NCBI GenBank assembly: GCA_037126765.1
Contig: JBBCBC010000001.1
Coordinates: forward strand, 37,308,804-37,372,803
From: Stenogyne calaminthoides
Taxonomy: Eukaryota > Streptophyta > Magnoliopsida > Lamiales > Lamiaceae
Length of the DNA: 64,000 nt
Direction of reading: 5' to 3'
Of this stretch, positions 11,270 through 23,985 are shown piece after piece. Below the pieces are notes generated by a model. It was not told the DNA's origin. It did no database searches and saw only the letters and a list, made by a program, of their open reading frames with translations. Position 1 is the first letter of the stretch, and each line of letters begins with the position of its first letter. The translations under genes and the position numbers were made by a program.

Positions 11270-13129
11270 GGCTAGGATCCCAACAGAGCTCCGATCCACT
11301 CAGATGAAAAGATCTGCGACTTGGAATGGAATTCAATCGTCCTCCTACAGTCAGCAAAAATGCTTTACACATACTATTTGCGGGGTTTTCATTTTATTCT
11401 ATTTTATTTTATTTTACTTTAAAACTCTCTTCCTTTTCTTTTCCTTTTTCTTTTGGGGAAGGTTAAACCCAAAAAACGCGTCCTTCACAATACCACTTTT
11501 GAAAACGATAATGATCTGTAAATTTGTAATGCTCGGTTTAATATTAGGGCACTGTGGTATGTGACTATGTTTCAGTCTAAATGATCATTTGCCCACCCAT
11601 GGGGGCGTCAATTTAACAATAGTGACACTTTTATAAAATATTTCATATAAAATATTTATAAATTTAAGTTTTAAGGGTTGAAAATTCACAGATCACTCGT
11701 GAGTCAGATGAATTTTTGGCCTGAGACAAAATAAAAAAACTCGTCTAAAATTTGTATTATTATAAGAATAAATATGTATTCTTGTAAGGATCATCGATGG
11801 ATCGTCCAAAATGAGTGTTTAATCGTTGAATGGATGAAATGTGGTATTTAAAACCATTGTGAGGTGTCAATTGGATTGGAAGAAAGTGTCGCATCGATAG
11901 AATAGATGGAGAGAGAAAATGTATTTTTTGCAAAAAATAAATGTGATGACGTAAGGGCGATCTTTTTCATTTTTATTTTTTATTTATGTTTTTTTAATAT
12001 ATGTAAACTTATATATTTTTAATATTTAAAATTTGGATTAATTTCAAATATGCATGTGAATTGAAACTTTTTAACAATTTTTAATATAATAAACTTTTTA
12101 ATGTTTTAATTGAATGTTGCGTATTCTAACTTTCAAGTAATCTAAATGTTTAATTTAATATTCTACTTAAATTTTCTCAATTTTGTTTATTTGGAATTAT
12201 TTTATAATTAATTACTATTTTATTTTAATATTTTTTCAATATTAAAAAATAATATAATTCTTAATAATTATAATATGAATAAAGTGGGATGAAGTCATGG
12301 TGGGACTCATACATAGTGAATGGATGGATGGATGATTAAATAAACCATTGTGAGAGTTTGTTTAAAAAAGTTAAGTATTTAAAAGTAGATGATGTAGAGG
12401 AGAGTGGATGGATGGATGGATGAATGAAAAATTCGTTAAATGAATTTAATGAATCTTTCTTAGTAAGCAGAATAACAAAAAAACTTGATATTTTCAATGC
12501 ACATATTTGGCTTTATAATAGTACACATAAAATATTTAACAAATGTGTTACTGTATGAATAAAAATGTGTTATTATAAAAATAAAAAATAAAAAGTGTAT
12601 TAGCATGCGATGTCGATAATTGAATATTTTTTGAAAATTTTTCATAAAAAGTGTTAGTGTTTAACAATTAACTTCAATAATTATATATATGGCATGCTAA
12701 CCGTTAATATTTTAGGAACTTATATATAATATCACATTTAATTATATACATCATTAAATAATTTAACATACTAATATTATGAATAATATTAGTTAAATTA
12801 TTAAAAAAGCAATAATACATATAACCAAATATTTATTAATTAAAAATATTAACAAATTCTACATTAACAAAATTAAAATAATCACATTTATATAATTAAA
12901 AAATTAACAATAATTAAGTTCAATTACAATTAAAATATGAAAACATACAATAGAAAGGTCGGTGGTGGCAACGTGTCCCCCTAAGACAAGTTATAAGGTG
13001 ATTTGTGTAATAATCTTGAGAAGAAAATAAACTAAACAGAAGGAAATAGTGAAATGAGGTCGCTCTTTAAGTGTTTAATCAACGTTTTAACGATATATTT
13101 TGTTCAGTAGTCAAATTTGGTGTTCCGTT
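11270..13129. other. AP2M 5' UTR/upstream region and AT-rich flank
   Basis: The first 100-200 bases hold the AP2M 5' UTR and presumably its promoter on the - strand; a CT-rich tract and a TTTTA repeat lie at about 11389-11450. From about 11930 to 12960 the sequence is very AT-rich. The motif GAATGGATGn...CCATTGTGAG occurs twice (about 11829-11865 and 12318-12355), and GGAT repeats lie at 12321-12334 and 12405-12422, suggesting a decayed non-autonomous transposon. No gene seen. Confidence 0.5.
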
Positions 13130-13231
13130 AGTCATTGGGATTTTCACTCAAGCAAAATTCCCATTGATTGTCACAAAATCATGGGGCTTTACAGTTCATT
13201 AGATATTAAAAGGTATTGATTAGTATGAGGA
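13130..13231 (+). repeat. Left LTR of E, first piece
   Basis: Resembles the start of the right LTR (62490-62590): GGGATTTTCACT, then AATTCCCATTGATTGTC, ATCATGGGGCTTTA and TTAAAAGGTATTGATTA correspond in order to the right copy. It is cut at 13231 by the LTR of element D. Confidence 0.55.
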
Positions 13232-13435
13232 TGTAAATTGTGCCGCTCTGTTTTTGTGTATTCACTCTAATGAGATGAATATACAAATTGCCTCCTAATC
13301 AAGGAAAGAAAATCAATCTAGGCATATCAATTGCAGGGATACGACCAATTACAAAGATATGATCAAACTATATATGCGGAATATTCTACAAAGTGGACAA
13401 TAAAATATACATATGATCTTCAATATAATTCTTCA
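13232..13435 (-). repeat. 3' LTR of element D
   Basis: 204 bp; on the - strand it begins TGAAGAATTATATTGAAGATC-like and ends TTTACA. It matches 61346-61538 throughout (CTAATCA, GGATACGACCAATTACAAAG), with scattered differences and a short extra AT-rich stretch. Confidence 0.85.
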
Positions 13436-13450
13436 CTCCCTCTCAAGTTA
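13436..13450 (-). other. Polypurine tract of D
   Basis: Reads TAACTTGAGAGGGAG on the - strand directly before the LTR start, the expected place for the plus-strand primer. Confidence 0.7.
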
Positions 13451-16142
13451 GATCGTGAAGATTACAAACATCAACTTGCCCGGTAAAAATAAAGTTGACC
13501 CAGTTGTCAAGGCCTTGGTAAAGATATCGCAACTTTGAGGGTATTAGAAATGCACAAGGCTCAATTACCTTACGGTGACTTTCTCTCTAACTAAAGTAAC
13601 TATTCATCCTACATGTTTCATCGCTTTCGTGATAAACATGAATTCTTACCAATCTGCTAGTAGCGGTTTGTTGTCCTGAAGCGATGGTGTAAGTGCGCGT
13701 TGGATTGCTAAATAAATCGATGCGAAGCCACCACAAAAATATTACTTCACCTTGCCGTGGTAGCCATAGCTTCGATATACGCGCCTTGGCGGAAGCGTGC
13801 TACTATTGATTGCTTCTTTGTTCTTCAAGAAATCGGTGATCCTTCTAGGGAAATAAAATAACTCGTGCTAGAGTGTCAAGTCATAAGACATACACCCCAA
13901 TCCGCATCACAATAAGGTCTCAACTCTAAGTTTTAATTTGTTGGAAAGAACAAACCTTGACTTTGGTGTTGCCTTGAGGTATCGTAAAAACGATCTGAAG
14001 CTTGAAAGGTGTGATTGTCTAGGTTTGTGTAAAAATGACTAAGTGGGTTAGCGAAAAAAAGTGGTGTCGGTCGTTATATATCCAGAAAGTATAACAACTT
14101 GAAGTCGATGAGCGTCGATCTTGCTTAACATCGACCTTAGTGTATCATCTTCAGCTCGAAATTTAGTGTTTTGCTCCATAGGAAATGAGCTTGGTCAATT
14201 GTCGGCAATCCATTTTCTTCAATATATCAAGCGTGCATTTTCATTGGCTAATGATGATACCTTCGGAAAAAGCGGGCTACTTTAATTCAAGAAAATAATT
14301 CATGATCCCAAATCTTTGATCTCGAAAATGATCATCGACACAATTCATAACCTCTCAAATAGTTATGTCATGTCGACCATCATCGATATAAATAAGAGTA
14401 AAAGGAAAATTTCACCTTTCTCCAAGATGAACAACGTATGATCGCCTTAGACTAACGAAAATTGATCTCAAGTAGGAGTTTTTGTAAAATTATTGTACCA
14501 ATTTTCGAGGCTTTTCTCGGTCTATATAAGGATTTCTTGAGTCTAAGAATCTGAGGTTTCACCATGTGTTGAGAACCTTCTAGAATCTTTATATACACTT
14601 CATCCTTAAGATCTGGAGTGTAAAAATGTGTTGTTTCACGTCAATTGATGGATGATCGACCTTTCTTGGCGGTATTTTGCCAACTACCGCGTAGATGGTG
14701 TTGAGTCGAGCTAATGGCATAAAAGTCTCAAGTGGAATTGATCCCTTCTATTTGTGTGTATTCTTTGGCGACTAGGCGTGCTTTGTATTGAGGAACTATA
14801 TACAAATGAATTCATTATTCACCTCTCTACAAGCTTGAGCTTTTAGATGAGGCGAAATTATTTCATAGTATCGAGGCCTCGGGGCTCCTATTTGACAAAA
14901 AAAACTCTATATAAAAAAATTAATTCCTCACCTCTTTTATAAGTTCAAGTTTTTAGATGAGATGGAATTCTTTCATTGTATCGGAGAGTCGAGCTCACGC
15001 CTGCAAATCACGGGGTTCAAACCACTTCTTGACAAAAACTTCTACCCACGTTTTATTATACACTTGTTGGGCATCCTCTTCCTCCCGATGATGGAGTTGG
15101 CGACCCGAGAGGATAAATGACCACAGTGAGAGAGAGTATTAGGGAACTATATACAAATGAATCAATTCATCACCTCTCTACAAGCTTTTAGCTTTTTAGA
15201 TGAGGCAGGATTCTTTCACTTTGTATCTCTCTCTTCTCTCGTGGGTGTATACTTGATTTTATAAACACATTTTTGGTCAATGGCTCATTTTCCTTTAGGA
15301 AGTTCCTCAAGTGTCCATGTCTCATTCTGTTATAATGTTTTGAACTCCTTTTTCATTGCGTCATACCATGCAGGGTCTTAACTGCCTGGCGGTCTTTTTT
15401 AAGAGACAAAGTAAGATATAGGATGTAACCCGAGTTCGATGTGGATGTGGGCGGTGGATGGTCTATAGAAGGTGGCAACTCAACTTCATAATTTTCAAGC
15501 ATTTTGGGTTTGTGTCATCCCCTCTCACTTCTACGAATCAGAGCATCCTCCACTTGAACAACACTTTGTCCATGATTTTTAGATCCTTTATATCCTTTGG
15601 AAGGAATGTCCCCCTTTCATTTTCTAGTTGAGCATTATCATGAAACTCATTTTCATGGTCATTATTTTCTGGACCCCGTTAAAGTCTTCAACAAATGAAA
15701 ATGGTTGTTGTACTAATGACTTAACAATGCTTGGATTCGATCCGCCGACCACCACATTGGCTCCATCTGTATTCCTTTTGTTTAAAAAGAAAAAATATGC
15801 CCACAAAAATGTAACATCTAATGAAACATGAATATTTTTCTTCTTCAAATCATATACTTTCGATAACCTTTTTGTGCTTTTGGATAACCAACAAAATTCA
15901 GGTCTCCCCTTCGTAAACTTATCTCCTCTCTCTTGTTATCTCATGTGATCATATTTAGGTTTTAGGGTTAATAATATCTCACAAAGTTATGTTTTTATAT
16001 AGCATCAGAAATCTATTAATAATGTATGGAATAGTAAGTACACACTTTCAAAAAAAGAATATTGGTAAGCCTTCTACAAATCTCAAGCGCTCATTTGCAT
16101 CAGTGTATGCTATGTTTTTCTCTCAACCACCCCATTTTGTTG
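13451..16142 (-). pseudogene. D pol, part 2: integrase end, RT and RNase H, broken
   Basis: Read on the - strand from 16142 down. It starts inside the integrase core just after the PQQNG site where C inserted, passes a linker (about 15400-15900), and continues into RT. The RT catalytic box reads YIDD at about 14381-14392. RNase H lies at about 13500-13800, with bases for the ASIEAEYR-like and QDNKS-like blocks scattered in different frames. Stops and shifts are frequent and no frame is open over a domain. As an old element with diverged LTRs, D is probably truly dead. Confidence 0.75.
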
Positions 16143-16147
16143 AGGTG
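16143..16147 (+). repeat. Target site duplication AGGTG, left of C
   Basis: AGGTG directly precedes the LTR start at 16148 and is repeated at 59363-59367 directly after the LTR end. It is the 5 bp duplication made when C integrated. Confidence 0.93.
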
Positions 16148-17669
16148 TGTTGGGAAATTTATAGTTTTGATAAAAGTTCGAAACACATGTAATAGGACCC
16201 GGTCGGACACATTGGTGTGATGTTTATATTACCGTTTATAGAATACCGGTTGATAATTCTTGTATAGAACAAGCTGATGTAATAGATAGGTCACATATTG
16301 AGGGAACCTCAATATGTATAAATTAGATCTGGAAAATCAAAAACGGTGATATCAAGCCGGGCGGAATGCTTGAGAAAACCGAAGATCGGATCGATCGATC
16401 TAGTCGAGATATCTCGGTGAAGTCATAAAACTCAAGCTTTGGGAATACTTGAAGATCGGATGACTTCACCGAAGATCGGACGGAAGACCTACATCGGTAA
16501 GTCTGCGCTAGTTGAAGCTAAGTCGGCCAAGCGCGAAGACTCCATCGAATTGGTGATGGGTTCATTGATCGGTCGACTCTCAGTGGCCCGATGTTTCACC
16601 TAATCATCGTCTATGATCCGAACAAGAAGAATGTCGACCTTAGTTGGAAGAACAAAAAAGCGAAAAGTCGTGCATTAACGATAAGAACAAGACCGCGTAT
16701 GATCGAACCCGACAATTAAGGGATTTGATCTTGCTCTCTCGCGGCTATAAAATACAAGTTCACGCTTTTCGGCCATCCGGATTTCTTGAAACACGTCACA
16801 TCAATCCTGCAAACCTACCTAATATAGCACAAAATTAATTGCTCTCCAAGCGGCTCTTTGATTTCAAGGTCTATAAATATGGGATCACCTTGAGTAAAAA
16901 TCGGAAACCTTGGAACAATCAAAGCTCAAGCAATTATCGATTTCTTACGAAGAACACGATCGAAGATTATTTTATTAAGTGTTCATCCATAAGTTCTTAG
17001 CATAGAAATCTTTTTCATCTGGTGATAGGCTACCTTAAACTAGAAAAGATTTCATAGTTGGAACCATAACAATCTTATCAAACCCAAGTTAGGTTAAGTT
17101 GTTTAGCAAATTCGGACTAGGGTTTCTAGTTACGATTTACAGGATCGGTTGAGTGAGAACTCCTTAAATATCTGTCGATTGTCTTTGTGTTGAACTAACA
17201 CATAAAAACTAAGTTCAGGTTGGTTAAGTTGGTGCCCTTGTGATAGGGAAGAGTGGGCGTGGGAATTTGGTTTGTCAGAACATTTATAAATCTTGTGTGC
17301 CTTTACGCTTTGATTTTTTTGTCTACACAATTTGCACAACCCTTAAAAGCGCATACATATTCTAAGTTGAGATTAGCTAGCACCAAGCTTACGATCGATC
17401 AAGCTTGACACTTGATCACTGGTTAAAACATTAACTTTGGAATCGATTTAAAAAGCTGGTTTTCACGGGTAAAACTAAGCTTCGCCTTTGTCGATTAAGC
17501 GATAGTTTACCGAACTAATCGCCGGCGATTAGTAAGTTGATTATCGACCCAATGATTCACTCACGCTCTGATCGGGCTAAGCGCCCTCACGATCTGCTCA
17601 AAAGTTTTGAGTCTATTCACCCTCCCCTCTAGACTTACGCCCTCGCTTCGCTTAGATTAGGGACCTACA
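16148..17669 (+). repeat. 5' LTR of element C
   Basis: 1522 bp, from TGTTGGGAAATTT to GGGACCTACA. A TATA box TATAAATA lies at 16872-16879 in GGTCTATAAATATGGG, about 720 bp from the 5' end. The matching 3' LTR is in two pieces (43309-43593 and 57967-59362). The 3' quarter, ending in CCCTCTAGACTT, is shared with the LTRs of A. Confidence 0.92.
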
Positions 17670-17671
17670 AG

Positions 17672-17685
17672 TGGTATCGGAAGCG
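17672..17685 (+). other. Primer-binding site of C (initiator-Met tRNA)
   Basis: TGGTATCGGAAGCG lies two bases after the LTR end. The canonical plant site is TGGTATCAGAGC, as seen intact in A. The CAG of the canonical site reads CGG here, one of many such changes in this window. Confidence 0.85.
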
Positions 17686-17806
17686 GTTGGTTCTCTTGAC
17701 CCCTTGACTTTGTGTATCATCGATTCTTGAGGAAGAATCTTTGTGGTCATTGGCGATCTTGAAAAACCTTCTTAAAAACTTCGTTCATTTTCAAAAAACT
17801 TTCGGC

Positions 17807-20060
17807 ATGGATAACACCTCGGTATGTATCATGATCTGTAAAGTTCTCAATCGATGAGTATGCAGTTAGGCCATATATATGTCAACCATCTAGGTTGATT
17901 CGATTGGCGAGAATGATGGAAGTCATCGAAAAGGACCCATCATCATATATTACGACAACCCTGCGGTTGGAGATCGAACTTTTTGCCAAAGGAAGTCTTA
18001 TGCGAAAAAAGCCAGCCTTGATGGATCACGGAGGAAGGAAACTACATACTCTAGACACTATCGCGAGGCGTATTATCATGAAAATAATGGATAAGGTCAC
18101 CAAGGGAAAAGATTAAGTATCTCAAATCTGCGAAAGCAATGTGGGATACTCATGCGAAAATATCGCGAGGAAATGACGGATAAAAAGGCGGTAGTCTGCG
18201 GAGCGAGCTGGTAAAAGTTCGAAAAATTGAAGATCTTGCCATGAAACCATCAGCGAACTTCGATGGAAGGATTACTATGTCAATAAACAAGCGAGAACTT
18301 GGTAGAGATGTCGATAAAGATATCAGCTTCAAAATTTTAAGGTCTCTCGCTGAGAAATGGGACATGAAGGTCAAGGTAATCAAGGATTGCGAAGACATTT
18401 TCAAAAATGAAGCCAAGTAGCTTGTTCTTGAGCCTTAAAGCTCACGAGTTCGATTTAATTGAGAGAGGACAAGCGGATGAAGATGAGGTGCATTTGAAGC
18501 CTCAGCTTCCAGAATCGATTCTTTTAAAGGCATTGTGGCGATTGAAGACCAATGAGCCCATTGGAAACATCATAAGTCGGTGAGCGGATCGCTCGCTTGC
18601 GAGGAAACAAAAAAATCAAATACTCAAGCGGGTAAGTATCGAAGATTCTATAAAGATTATCAACATAGTAGGAAGAGATAGGAGATCGAGACAGCGAGAT
18701 CTCAGAAAAAAGACCGAATCGATGATGGGAGAGATCCGAGAGATGAAAGGAAAGAGATAATCTAAATGATGAGAAGAAGAGATAACTAATCGGACAAAAA
18801 AGCTCGAGACTCTATCGGAAGGAAAATCACGATAGATCATACGGCCAGGTGATTCACGAAAGAAAAGGTTAAAAGTGGATCAAGGGCGTGCTTCAATTTT
18901 GAGAAGCAGTCCTTCATTAATTTGCCGGACTGGCCTTGAAGAAAGGAAGAAAAGAGGAACATAAGGAAACAGCGGTAGGAGACGGAAAAGCCGTGGTTAG
19001 CGACACTTGAGGAATTGATGATTCATATCGCCCCTGAGGACTCTGGATACTCCTCGTAGAAGATTTAAATCGATCGGCCGGTCTTTGTTGACTTCTATGG
19101 AAATGAAGATCGATATTCTCTTGGATGATGATGAGATACTTTCGATGGCGAGGAGGACCAATCTGAGGTAACCTCAAACCACGCTTTGTGCGACTTCTCA
19201 CACTTTATCATTAGCACACTTCTTTGGGAGATTGACTGCGGCTATACTCTGAGCAATTGCTTGAGGATCTCTCAATCACATTGAACACTTATCTTTATAG
19301 TGGAAATTTGAAAATGATAAAATTTGAGGACGGAAAATAATCGACTTGCTAAAGAATGATCTCGGTTAAAGCCTCTGAACTTAAATCGGTGAAAGCTGCT
19401 CGGAAAAGGCCGGTGAGGAATTTGAAGTTTGAAAGTTAAACCTTACGTCGGGACAAAAGCGGATCAAAATCGGTGGCGATTAACAAGCGACAAGTGATGA
19501 CTTCAAAATCTGCAAGCAAAATTCGATGAGCTATTTAAAAGCATGAAAGTCTAAAATCATCGAGGATAATCTGCGTAAGAAAATAGAGGTTTTACAAAAT
19601 CATCTAAAAGCAAATCAAAACATGAACACCTATTTTTGAACAACGATTAACAAGAAGGGACTTGGGTATGAAAAACCGCTTCCACGTCCTCAAAAGCCCG
19701 TTTGATTCATCTCAAAAAAGATGTAATCAGGCGAGTTTGACAAAGATACACAAAAAGCCAAACATGTATCTAATAAAGGAAAAAGACGGGTTGAAGCGGG
19801 TAAAGGCGGTGCAAACGAAGGAGCAGAAATGGACCCATTTGGTAAAAACATCGGTCGAGAAATCAGCAGAAGAACCCAGTTCTTACAGAAGAGACCTCAA
19901 CGATCAGCGGATCGAGGAATCCGAAAAGACAACTTTGTAAAGGGAAGTCAATCGAGACCAATCAAGGCGGTTTGCTTAATAAGCATGCCGAAGATGGCTA
20001 CCAAAAACCACCTATCTTAGAAAAGATATGAATCTTTTGATGGTAGCGATCGTACCTACC
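17807..20060 (+). pseudogene. Gag of element C, broken
   Basis: Begins with the ATG at 17807 (MDNTS), the same start peptide as A (56309, - strand). Early bases encode the YMSNH-like gag core, and highly charged K/E/R-rich stretches follow (18600-19950). Gag forms the virus-like particle that packages element RNA. I could not find an in-frame zinc knuckle. Open pieces are at most 90 codons because of frequent frame breaks. Confidence 0.7.
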
Positions 20061-23000
20061 CCTATATGTCGAAATCTAGAAATTTCTTGCACGAGAACCA
20101 CCTTTGGATGAAAAAGAAGACAAAAGCAGAAAAAGATAAATCCGAGTCTTCTAAGTCACCCAGGTTCGCCTTAATAATCATACTAATCGAGAAAGCATAT
20201 AAAAAGGCGTATGATTATGTTGATAGGTATGGGAGACAAATCGGAATATACGATCTGGCGATCACAATAGAAGTGCTCTGTTTGTATGGATCCCCAAGCC
20301 TAATCCTAACCCCTCGGGACCCGATCGAAAAGGGGTACCTAAAAGCTGATTTGGGCTGCGAGGATCGCGTGGAGTGGCCAACAAAGGAGGTGTGCAAGCA
20401 ACTATCTGGTACATCGATAGTGGATGCTCAAGGCACATATTTGGAAGCAAACATCTCCTCGGTTCTTACATAGAACGAAAAGGCCGCGTGTACTCTTCGG
20501 TGATGATAACTTTGGTTATACCAAAAGGATTAGGAACTTAGAGAATGATGATGTACAAATCTTTGGGTCTCGTATGTCGAAGGTGCGAGCACAACCCTCT
20601 ATCGGTTTCTGAATTGCTGACAGCGGATTAGGTGTTGAGTTCTCGCCCGACCAATGCACTATCAAGAATCGAGCCACTCAGCAGATTTCTTCTAGTTGGT
20701 TCGAGAAAAGGAATCGATCTACGGTGATTGGAGCGGTTGCCCAAGAAATGCATGCTGATTGTCAAGAAGTTCAAAAGTAGCGGTTAGCTCAGCACAAAGA
20801 ATAAAACCATCGAACTTTAAAACTCTTAATAAGATGGCAAAGGATGTCTCTAGTGGAAGGACTTAGAATGAAGTATTTTCAAAAAGGATCGGACATGTCT
20901 TGCATGTCGGGAAGGAAAAGCAGTCAAAGCTTCATTCAAAGGAATTCGGATGGCATCCAATGATCTTTACGGTGCTTCATATGGATCTATTTGGACCCGA
21001 TTACACGGTCGATCTCAGCGGCCTTGAAATATACTCTGTAATCGTGGATGGTATTCCAAGTTTACGGGTTATATTCTTACATAAGAAGAATGAGGCGACA
21101 ACGAAGATACAGAAATTGCTAAAAGATTACAAAATGAGAAGGATGTCGATTGTAGTAAAAATCGGATCGGATAAAGGTCTGAATTTACGAACTCTTTTAT
21201 TACTAATTTTTGCTCTAAGTTTGGTATACAACATAGAAACATCGGTACCAAAGGGCCTGCAACAAAATGGAGTAGCATAGCGGAGAACGAGAACTCTCAA
21301 AAAAGGCTGCTTTTCATACGATGTTAGGTGAACATGCAATACCAAAGCCGTTTACGGGCGGAATCAATCAACCTTGCATGCCATACTCGAGCAGATGTCT
21401 TTGACTAGGGCTCACTACAAAACACCCTATGAAGCTGTGGAAGGGACGAGAAAACCTCGTGTCTCTTTACTTCCATGTTTTTGGGTGTAAGTATTTCATA
21501 CACAACAATGGGAAGAGCAGGTTGAAGACTTTTGAAGGCTAAGTCGGATGAGGTATATTCTTAGGATATTCCTCATCTAGCAAACTTCGGGGTTTACAAT
21601 GAGCGAACCCTACTTGTGGAAAAACACCCCATGTAGTCTTTGATGAAGCATCTTACGAACAAAGAAATGCACGCCTCGAGAACAAGATGTACACGATCAA
21701 CAAGTACGATGCTCGGAAAATGGATCGACTAATGATCAAGGAAAAAGAATCGAAGCCGTAACGATTATACATTCTAGATCTAGCTGATTCACGGATCATT
21801 CGGATCTAAAAAAAGCTGTCGGTGAAGAAGGCGTCTGGTGAGGCGGTATCAGCCCGAAGTTCCCGCGAGCGGACATCAGCACATGATGAGTCAACATCGG
21901 TGAGACATGTTCTTATCAAGTGGATCATAATTACGCACCACTCCGATCTTTAGTAATGAACCTTTATCGAAATGGATAATGTTCTCCAAAAGCGTATAAA
22001 TCGAGAAACGAAGGACTGGATAACCCGGTCATCAGTGATCGATCGCCGAGAACCCATCGATAAAAGTTAAAACTAGACATCAGTTGGTGAAAGTGCCATG
22101 TATTCTTTGTTATTTGTCTATGAAGGAACCAACAACAATAGGAAGCTCTACAAAGCCTAAAATTTGGATTCTAGCCATGCGGGAAGAAATTTGGAAACGG
22201 TTAAGCCAATCAAGTTTGGGGGCGGTAGGCCAGACCAAATCATCAAAGGCGTATTTGGCGCGAAGTGGGTTTTCAAAACAAGAGATGAGAAAAATGTCAT
22301 CACGAAATAAAGGCAAGACTTTTTGCTAGGGGTATTCCTGTCGAAGGAATTGATTATATGAGACCTTTGCACCGATCGCTCGCTAAAAGCCATTCATTTA
22401 TTTACGGCATATCCTCCTGAGAGGGTTCTTTGTGTATCGAGATGGGCGTAAAAAGTGCATTTTTAAGCGAGGGTACTAGCGAGAGAAGTTTATGTCGAAC
22501 AACCTCCGGGCTTGAAAAGAACAACCAAGTGTCTGGATTTACAAAAAGCTCTTTATGGCTGAAACAAGCTCGCCGAGCTTGGTATGATACACTCTCTCGG
22601 TTCTTGATCGGCGGTGGGTTCACTAAAGGCGATTGGCCAGAACCTTATTGAGTAGAAGATGGGAAGATATTACGATGGTTCGGATCTCGTGGGCGACATC
22701 ATCTTGGATCTCCTAACAAAGAGTATGTGAAAAATTCAGCAAGGTGATGCTGAGGAAGTTCGAGATATCCATGATGGGGACGGATGAATTACTTTACGGG
22801 TCTCCGGTGAAGCAAAGTCGAGAAGGAATATTCATACATGGCGAAATCTATTTAGGAATTTATTGGCTAAGTTTGGAGTTCAAAATTGCAAGGAAGCCAA
22901 AATTCCTATGATATTTGGATTCAAGATGGATCGGATGAGGATGGTCGGAAAACAAATCGAGAAAGAATATAGGGCTCTCATTGGATCTCATGCATTTGCA

Positions 23001-23178
23001 AGCAAACCGGATATCACTTTTGCGATGCGTGTATGTGCGGATTCGAGCAAATCGATGCAAAAGCCCTTTAAAACGGTAAGCGGATTCTTAATTATCTGAA
23101 GGGCGGTAAACCTTGGTTTATTTTACCCATCGGATGATAATCTAGAGCTTAGTGGGTATCCCGATCCCGATTATGGAG
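20061..23178 (+). pseudogene. Pol of element C, part 1: protease, integrase, RT, start of RNase H
   Basis: The protease active site is visible as IDSGCS at about 20410-20430 within WYIDSGC(S)RH-like sequence. The integrase core runs from about 20930 (HMDLFGP at 20980-21000) to 21700. RT begins near 22100 (LSMKEPTT), with the GVKSAFLSEG block at 22445 and LKQARRAWYDT at 22558-22590. The YVDD position at about 22682-22701 reads out of frame with bases missing. RNase H begins near 22860 and is cut at 23178 by element B, resuming at 37324. Numerous small indels prevent a continuous frame. Confidence 0.82.
23174..23178 (+). repeat. Target site duplication TGGAG, left of B
   Basis: TGGAG precedes the B LTR at 23179 and is repeated at 37319-37323. 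In the uninterrupted element F the corresponding place (about 1608-1612) carries a single TGGAG. Confidence 0.93.
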
Positions 23179-23754
23179 TGTTGGTCCGGTGAAGAAGCGA
23201 GTCTTACACGTGTATGGGGAATACGTGTTGATGATTTTAAAACTTTTTCTTCTTGAGAGTCGACTTGGGTGGAAAATCACGAAGATTAGGTTACGAGAAG
23301 CCTGCGATCGCTCTGGTCAAAGTCTCTTGGGCAGGTGATCTGAACAACTTCCGGATACCTCGAGATAATCTGGCCGAGAGTCGAGTGTGGAGATCTGAGT
23401 TGCTTGGATCGGATAACTAACTACTTGAATCCTCGGATGAGAGTTCGGTTTGGTAACTATCTGTTCTAGCTACTCGGTCGTCTTGAATAGTTGGCCCTTA
23501 GATTATACTCGTTTAAGCTTTATTTGAAAAACTTTCCCTTATGAAATAGTGATTAGTTTGTGAATCACTTATGCGACTTCGAGTGGATTGATTCGGTGAA
23601 TATCGTGAAAAGTATACTTTCAAAATCAAGTTGATCTGACAATTAAGCCTGAGATAAGGAAAGCAATAAAGAACACATCGGTTATAGTGGTTCGAGACTC
23701 AAGCTCCTACATCCACTCTCACGACTCTTGAGAGAAATTCACTATCAAGCGAGC

Positions 23755-23985
23755 TTTACGACTACCTCGTAGTTTACTTACTCAACTTCGTACGAGTTTT
23801 ACGACTACTCCGCGTGGTTTACTTACTCGGCAGAGCCTTGGTTTTACGACTACCTCCGTGGTTTACTTACTCAATCACACAAAAGCTTTTGGACTACCCT
23901 GTGGCTTACTAACTTCTTCTCTAGAGTTTTACGACTACTCGCGTGGTTTACTAACTCTTTACAACTCTACTCACCAACAAACACA
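23755..23985. repeat. Tandem repeats of about 40 bp in B 3' LTR
   Basis: About five imperfect copies of a unit resembling TTTTCGACTACTCCGTGGTT followed by TACTTACTC and a variable tail. The same array is at 36008-36215 in the other LTR. The role is unknown. Confidence 0.85.

Noticed and set aside
11267..11299. Upstream ATG giving an N-terminal extension MDRSSVGILA on AP2M
   Set aside because: The family begins at MPVAASAIYF; the extension is 5' UTR in frame.
23755..23985. CRISPR-like array
   Set aside because: Eukaryotic LTR tandem repeats; no unique spacers or cas genes.
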